This document shows positions 59,234 to 64,000 of a stretch of 64,000 bases of DNA, one piece after another. The stretch comes from Mycolicibacterium fortuitum subsp. fortuitum (lineage in GTDB: Bacteria; Actinomycetota; Actinomycetes; Mycobacteriales; Mycobacteriaceae). The position numbers were made by a program, and so were the translations under genes. Numbering within the stretch: the stretch's first letter is position 1; each line of letters begins with the position of its first letter. The DNA lies in NCBI RefSeq assembly GCF_022179545.1, contig NZ_AP025518.1:2728001-2792000 (forward strand). Direction: 5' to 3'. Below the pieces are notes generated by a model. That model was not told the DNA's origin. It saw only the letters and a program-made list of their open reading frames with translations, and did not search any database.

Positions 59234-60577
59234 TCAGAGGTCGCGCAGGATCAGCTCGAGCACGTCGAGCCCCTCGATCAGCAGCTCGTCGCTGATGGTC
59301 AGCGGCGGCAGGAAGCGCAGCACGTTGCCGTAGGTACCGCAGGACAGCACGATCACCCCGGCCGTATGGGCACCGGCGCAGAGCGCCTTGGTCAGCTCAG
59401 GGTCGGGTGTGGTCGTGCCGGCCTTGACCAGTTCGACGGCGATCATCGCGCCCCGGCCGCGTACATCACCGATCCGCTCGTCCTCGGCCTGCAACCGGCC
59501 CAGCCGATCTTTCATCAGCTGCTCGATGTGCTGGGCGCGGGCGATCAATCCGTCGGCCTCGATGGTCTCGATCGTGGCCAGTGCCGCCGCGCACGCGATC
59601 GGATTGCCGCCATAGGTGCCGCCCAGTCCGGAGACGTGCGGCGAGTCCATGATCTCGGCCCGCCCGGTGACCGCGGACAGCGGGAGGCCATCGGCGATGC
59701 CCTTGGCGGTGACGATCAGATCGGGGTCGATGCCCTCGTGCTCGCATGCGAACATCGCGCCGGTCCGGGCGAACCCGGTCTGCACCTCGTCGGCGATGAA
59801 CACCACGTCGTTGTCGCGGCACCAACCCAGCAGCGCAGGCAGGAACCCGTCGGCCGGGACGATGAACCCGCCCTCGCCCTGGATGGGCTCGATGATGACC
59901 GCGGCCAAGTTGTCGGCGCCGATCTGCTTTTCCATCACATCGATGGCGCGCCTGGCCGCGAGTGCGCCGTCGGTGGCCAGTTCCTTGCCGAACTCGGCGT
60001 CGCGGTACGGGTAGGACAGCGGCGCTCGGTAGATCTCCGGAGCGAACGGGCCGAAGCCGTGCTTGTAGGGCATGGCCTTGGCGGTCAGCGCCATCGTGAG
60101 GTTGGTGCGCCCGTGATAGGCGTGGTCGAAGGCGACGACGGCGGGCTTGTGGGTGTGGGACCGCGCGATCTTGACCGCGTTCTCCACGGCCTCCGACCCG
60201 GAGTTGAACAAGGCCGAACGCTTGTCCCCGCGGACCGGTGTCAGCCGGTTGAGGTGTTCGCACACCGCGACGTACTGCTCGTACGGCGTCACCATGAAGC
60301 ACGTATGGGTGAACTCGGCGGCCTGCGTCGCTACCGCTTCGACGACGCGCGGAGACGAGTTGCCGATGGTGGTCACCGCGATGCCCGACCCCAGATCGAT
60401 GAGCCGATTGCCGTCAACGTCTTCGACGATGCCGCCCCCGGCGCGGACCGCGTACACGGGCATGGTGTTGCCGACGCCGCGGGCGACTGCCGCCGATTTC
60501 CGGGCGATCAACGCTTGCGATTTCGGCCCGGGAATCGTGGTGGCCAGGTGGCGGCTCTGCTCGGGATGGCTCAACAC
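59234..60577 (-). CDS. gabT: 4-aminobutyrate aminotransferase GabT
   Basis: From GTG 60577 the product is 447 aa. The PLP-dependent class III aminotransferase shows GSGIAVTTIGNSSPRVVEAV, FNSGSEAVENAVKIAR, FDHAYHGRTNLTMALTAKA, FIADEVQTGFARTG and the PLP lysine in LIVTAKGIADGLPLSAVTG. It turns GABA plus 2-oxoglutarate into succinic semialdehyde and glutamate. The GTG lies 2 bp behind AGGAGG; the TTG at 60574 has better spacing, and the start could be either. It corresponds to Rv2589, in the same relation to the carboxylic acid reductase. Confidence 0.95.
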   Translation of the reverse strand: MLSHPEQSRHLATTIPGPKSQALIARKSAAVARGVGNTMPVYAVRAGGGIVEDVDGNRLIDLGSGIAVTTIGNSSPRVVEAVATQAAEFTHTCFMVTPYEQYVAVCEHLNRLTPVRGDKRSALFNSGSEAVENAVKIARSHTHKPAVVAFDHAYHGRTNLTMALTAKAMPYKHGFGPFAPEIYRAPLSYPYRDAEFGKELATDGALAARRAIDVMEKQIGADNLAAVIIEPIQGEGGFIVPADGFLPALLGWCRDNDVVFIADEVQTGFARTGAMFACEHEGIDPDLIVTAKGIADGLPLSAVTGRAEIMDSPHVSGLGGTYGGNPIACAAALATIETIEADGLIARAQHIEQLMKDRLGRLQAEDERIGDVRGRGAMIAVELVKAGTTTPDPELTKALCAGAHTAGVIVLSCGTYGNVLRFLPPLTISDELLIEGLDVLELILRDL

Positions 60578-60734
60578 TGCCTCCTGATTTTCCAAGGGCG
60601 GCGCGACAAAGAACGCGTATCGAGCCTAGTCGCCGAGGTGGTCTGTCGGCGGCGAATGGGGTGGTCCGGGTCGGCGGCGGTATCGTGGCCTCGGTCGCCC
60701 TGACTTCTGACACAACACGAAAGACATAGTTGAC

Positions 60735-61088
60735 ATGGATCTCGTCATTTTCCTGCCCCTGCTGATCGTCATGGGCGCGTTTATGTTCTTCGCGTCGCGT
60801 CGTCAGCGCAAGGCCATGCAGGCAACCATTGACCTGCACAACTCGCTGCAGATCGGCGATCGGGTGCACACCACTTCGGGGTTGCAGGGCACGATCACCG
60901 CCATCACCGACGACAACGTCGATCTGGAGATCGCCCCAGGCGTCATCACCACCTGGATGAAGCTCGCCGTACGGGATCGCATCGAGGAAGACACCGAGGA
61001 AGGTGCCGCCGTCGAGGAATCGACGGGTGCCACCGAATTGACCGAGAGCACCGGTGTCACCGACGCCGAAGGCCTCAAGAAAGACTGA
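60735..61088 (+). CDS. yajC: Preprotein translocase subunit YajC
   Basis: The 117-aa protein has one membrane helix at the N-terminus (MDLVIFLPLLIVMGAFMFFA), then RRQRKAMQATIDLHNSLQIGDRV and TTSGLQGTITAI, the YajC core, with an acidic tail. It belongs to the SecDF-YajC complex aiding protein export. It opens the yajC-secD-secF operon. Confidence 0.94.
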   Translation: MDLVIFLPLLIVMGAFMFFASRRQRKAMQATIDLHNSLQIGDRVHTTSGLQGTITAITDDNVDLEIAPGVITTWMKLAVRDRIEEDTEEGAAVEESTGATELTESTGVTDAEGLKKD

Positions 61089-61160
61089 CTGCAGAGCACC
61101 CAGGACAAGCACGTAACCTTTGCGGTGCTGACGAACTGATCTCGAGGAGACCCTAGAAAC

Positions 61161-63008
61161 GTGGCATCGTCTTCGGCGCCGGTGCATCCTGCGCGCTACC
61201 TGACGCTATTCCTGGTCCTTCTGATCGGCGTATACCTGCTGGTGTTCCTCACCGGCGACAAGCAGGCCAAGCCCAAACTCGGCATTGACCTGCAGGGCGG
61301 TACCCGGGTGACGCTGACAGCGCGCACCCCGGACGGCTCGACGCCGACCAGAGAGGCGCTCAACCAGGCCCAGCAGATCATCAGTGCCCGCGTCGACGGT
61401 CTCGGCGTCTCCGGTTCGGAGGTCGTCATCGACGGCGACAACCTGGTGATCACCGTTCCCGGCAATGACGGCAGCGAGGCCCGCAACCTGGGCCAGACCG
61501 CCCGTCTGTACATCCGGCCGGTCGTGCACGCGATGCCAGCCAAGCCGCCGGCCCAGCAGGGCCAGCAGGCCCCCGGTGCTCCGGGTGCGCCGGCCGCTCC
61601 TGGAGCTCCGGCTCCGGGAACGCCCGGTGCGCCTGCTGCTCCCGGCGCCGTTCCTGGTCTTCCCGGTGCGATCCCGGGCTTGGCGCCGGTCGCCCCGGGC
61701 GTTCCTGGCGAGGCCCCGGCGGCACCGCCGGCCGGAGCGCCCGTGCCCGCGCCTCAGCCGCGGCCCTTCCCGTTGGACCCCGCGCCGACGCCGGGGGAGC
61801 CCACGCCCGCACCGGCCCCGGCTCCGGGTGAGCCCGCACCGGCACCCGGTCCGGCCCCCGCACCGGCGCCGGCCAAGCCCGGCGATGCCAAGGCAGCCCT
61901 GGCGCAACGCATTTCCGACGAGAAGGAACTGCGTCAGAGCACCAACCCTTCGATCCAGATCCTGGCGCTGCAGTACCAGGCCACCCGCTGCGGCGAGGAC
62001 GACGTGCTCGCCGGCAACGACGACCCGAATCTGCCACTGATCACCTGCTCGCAGGACGGGCAGACGGTGTACCTGCTGAGCAAGTCGATCATGAGTGGTG
62101 AAGAGATCGAGAACGCCACCTCCGGCCTGAACCAGCAGCAGGGTCAGTACGTCGTCGATGTGACGTTCAAGAGCGGCGGAGCCAAGACCTGGGCCGACTT
62201 CACCGCGGCCAACGTGGGCACCCAGACCGCGTTCACCCTCGACTCGCAGGTGGTCAGCGCTCCCGAGATCCGGGAAGCGATCCCCGGTGGCAACACTCAG
62301 ATCACCGGTCAGTTCAATGCCGACACGGCCAAGGAACTGGCCAACGTGCTCAAGTACGGGTCGCTGCCGTTGTCGTTCGAGTCGTCGGAAGCGGAGACCG
62401 TTTCGGCGACCCTGGGCTTGTCCTCGATGCGGGCCGGTCTGATCGCCGGCGCGGTCGGTCTGGTGGCGGTGCTGCTCTACTCGCTGCTGTATTACCGAGT
62501 GCTCGGCTTGTTGGTTGCCTTGTCGCTGGTCGCCGCGGGCGCAATGGTTTTCGCCATCCTCGTGTTGCTGGGCAGATACATCGGTTACACGCTCGACCTG
62601 GCCGGTATCGCCGGTCTGATCATCGGTATCGGCACCACCGCGGACTCCTTCGTGGTGTTCTTCGAACGAATAAAGGACGAGATCCGCGAGGGCCGGTCGT
62701 TCCGGTCGGCGGTGCCACGAGGCTGGGCGCGCGCCCGCAAGACGATCGTGTCCGGTAACGCCGTGACCTTCCTGGCCGCCGCGGTGCTGTACTTCCTGGC
62801 GATCGGTCAGGTCAAGGGCTTCGCGTTCACCTTGGGACTGACCACGATCCTGGACATCGTGGTGGTGTTCCTGGTGACCTGGCCGCTGGTGTACCTGGCG
62901 TCCAAGTCCCCGACGATGGCAAAACCTGCCCTCAACGGTCTCGGCGCGGTGCAGCAGATCGCGCGGGAACGCCGGGAGGCTTCGCATGCGACCGCGGGAC
63001 GGGGATAG
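61161..63008 (+). CDS. secD: Protein translocase subunit SecD
   Basis: GTG 61161 gives 615 aa. First helix [19 protein letters not shown], then the D1 motif [16 protein letters not shown], the large periplasmic domain, and the final five helices with [26 protein letters not shown]. An about 115-residue Pro/Ala/Gly-rich insertion (residues 126-240, repeats like [10 protein letters not shown] and [11 protein letters not shown]) splits the periplasmic domain. SecD uses the proton gradient to draw exported proteins through SecYEG. Followed 4 bp later by secF. Confidence 0.96.
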   Translation: MASSSAPVHPARYLTLFLVLLIGVYLLVFLTGDKQAKPKLGIDLQGGTRVTLTARTPDGSTPTREALNQAQQIISARVDGLGVSGSEVVIDGDNLVITVPGNDGSEARNLGQTARLYIRPVVHAMPAKPPAQQGQQAPGAPGAPAAPGAPAPGTPGAPAAPGAVPGLPGAIPGLAPVAPGVPGEAPAAPPAGAPVPAPQPRPFPLDPAPTPGEPTPAPAPAPGEPAPAPGPAPAPAPAKPGDAKAALAQRISDEKELRQSTNPSIQILALQYQATRCGEDDVLAGNDDPNLPLITCSQDGQTVYLLSKSIMSGEEIENATSGLNQQQGQYVVDVTFKSGGAKTWADFTAANVGTQTAFTLDSQVVSAPEIREAIPGGNTQITGQFNADTAKELANVLKYGSLPLSFESSEAETVSATLGLSSMRAGLIAGAVGLVAVLLYSLLYYRVLGLLVALSLVAAGAMVFAILVLLGRYIGYTLDLAGIAGLIIGIGTTADSFVVFFERIKDEIREGRSFRSAVPRGWARARKTIVSGNAVTFLAAAVLYFLAIGQVKGFAFTLGLTTILDIVVVFLVTWPLVYLASKSPTMAKPALNGLGAVQQIARERREASHATAGRG

Positions 63009-63012
63009 ACAC

Positions 63013-64000
63013 ATGGCAGCGAAAAACGACACCACTGCTGAGGACGTGAAGGACACCTCGGTGGAGACGCCGAGTATCGAATCCACCTCCGCGGTACTGC
63101 CCAAGCACGGGTTCTTCGTCCGGCTCTACACCGGCACCGGCGCCTTCGAGGTGATCGGCCGCCGCAAGCTCTGGTACGCGGTCTCCGGCGTCATCGTCGC
63201 GATCTGCATCGCCAGCATGGTGCTGCGCGGGTTCACCTTCGGCATCGACTTCGAAGGCGGCACCAAGGTGTCGATGCCCTCGGCCGGTTCCGGGGGCACC
63301 GTGACGGTCCAGCAGGTCGAGGACGTCTACAGCAAGACCCTGAACCGGTCGCCGGAGTCGGTCGTGTTGGTCGGCAGCGGCGCGTCGGCCACTGTCCAGA
63401 TCCGTTCGGAGACATTGTCCGAACCGGAGATCGAGCAGCTGCGGACCGCGCTTTTCGACGAGTTCCATCCGAAGGGCAGTGACGGCCAGCCCAGCAAACA
63501 GGCGATCAGCGACTCCAAGGTCTCGGAGACCTGGGGCGGCCAGATCACCCAGAAGGCCCTGATCGCGCTGGTGGTCTTCCTCGTGCTGGCGTCGATCTAC
63601 ATCGCGTGGCGCTATGAGCGGTACATGGCGATGGCCGCGATGGCCACCCTGGTCTTCGACCTGGTCGTGACCGCCGGTGTCTACTCACTCGTCGGATTCG
63701 AGGTCACCCCGGCGACCGTGATCGGCCTGCTCACGATTCTGGGCTTCTCGCTGTATGACACCGTGATCGTGTTCGACAAGGTGGAGGAGAACACCCACGG
63801 CTTCGAGCACACCACTCGCCGAACCTTCGCCGAGCAGGCCAACCTGGCCGTCAACCAGACGTTCATGCGTTCGATCAACACCAGCTTGATCTCGGTGTTG
63901 CCGATCGTGGCGCTGATGGTGGTGGCGGTCTGGTTGCTCGGAGTCGGGACCCTGATGGACCTGGCACTGGTCCAGCTGGTCGGTGTCATCGTCGGCACCT
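63013..64000 (+). CDS. secF: Protein translocase subunit SecF (5' part)
   Basis: ATG 63013 begins MAAKNDTTAEDVKDTS, then the first helix (WYAVSGVIVAICIASMVLRG) and the F-type motif FGIDFEGGTKVSM. Later come TVIGLLTILGFSLYDTVIVFDKVEEN and QTFMRSINTSLISVLPIVALM, the helices that carry the SecF signature. The frame runs off the window end at 64000. It pairs with SecD in the same operon. Confidence 0.96.
   Translation, partial: MAAKNDTTAEDVKDTSVETPSIESTSAVLPKHGFFVRLYTGTGAFEVIGRRKLWYAVSGVIVAICIASMVLRGFTFGIDFEGGTKVSMPSAGSGGTVTVQQVEDVYSKTLNRSPESVVLVGSGASATVQIRSETLSEPEIEQLRTALFDEFHPKGSDGQPSKQAISDSKVSETWGGQITQKALIALVVFLVLASIYIAWRYERYMAMAAMATLVFDLVVTAGVYSLVGFEVTPATVIGLLTILGFSLYDTVIVFDKVEENTHGFEHTTRRTFAEQANLAVNQTFMRSINTSLISVLPIVALMVVAVWLLGVGTLMDLALVQLVGVIVGT

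Noticed and set aside
61560..61870. CRISPR-like or tandem DNA repeat in secD
   Set aside because: The repetition follows codon use for Pro/Ala/Gly, has no constant unit and spacer, and stays in frame within secD.

Overview
The window is high-GC actinobacterial DNA and reads as the chromosome of a rapidly growing mycobacterium (Mycolicibacterium type). The main evidence is gene order. On the left, a RibD-like reductase, zapE, a GNAT acetyltransferase, an exported protein and clpC2 match M. tuberculosis Rv2671-Rv2667. On the right, thrS, the HIT gene, pgsA1, patA, pimA, the Nudix gene, pdxS, tesB, pdxT, yebC, ruvCAB, a fadD9-type carboxylic acid reductase, gabT and yajC-secD-secF match Rv2614c-Rv2586c. 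A PPE protein, PIM-pathway genes and an orphan PrrB-like kinase agree with this. I identify the genus level only. No IS element, phage integrase or CRISPR array was seen.

Layout. 1-4.1 kb: conserved left block, ending at clpC2 and its twin palindromic operators. 4.1-15.7 kb: accessory regulator-plus-target pairs: an orphan sensor kinase, GntR/MFS, LysR/TDT transporter, a type I DAHP synthase behind an aromatic leader-peptide attenuator, then an iron/heme cluster of PPE-PPW gene with IdeR-like box, heme oxygenase and TetR. 15.7-19.7 kb: tRNA zone. A Gly-Cys-Val tRNA operon has a second tRNA-Gly copy 2.8 kb away in a 105-bp perfect direct repeat; a transmembrane pseudokinase lies between the copies. 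19.8-29.9 kb: tex, a TVP38 membrane protein, thioredoxin/DUF302 with a CsoR-like operator, MerR/deacetylase, LysR-PanE/TauD, an SDR and a DUF1990 protein.

29.9-39.9 kb: conserved block: thioesterase, TIGR02611-type protein, thrS, the phosphatidylinositol mannoside genes (pgsA1, patA, pimA), a Nudix protein and the PLP synthase genes pdxS and pdxT around tesB. Many of these overlap by 1-4 bp, and two micro-ORFs bridge gene junctions. 40-45.6 kb: an accessory insertion between pdxT and yebC (GT39 membrane protein, secreted peptide, AraC, dehydrogenase/decarboxylase/TetR). 45.7-51 kb: yebC, a MarR gene that appears to start at CTG, a long palindrome with a rhodanese gene, then SOS-boxed ruvCAB. 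51-60.6 kb: two tandem carboxylic acid reductases sharing an operator-like palindrome, and gabT. 60.7-64 kb: yajC-secD-secF, with secF cut by the window edge.

The most notable items are the DAHP synthase attenuator, the pseudokinase between duplicated tRNA-Gly copies, the IdeR-box/PPE-PPW/heme oxygenase cluster, the CTG-started MarR/palindrome/rhodanese unit, and the tandem carboxylic acid reductases. All product assignments come from reading motifs and recalled family knowledge; no database search was run.
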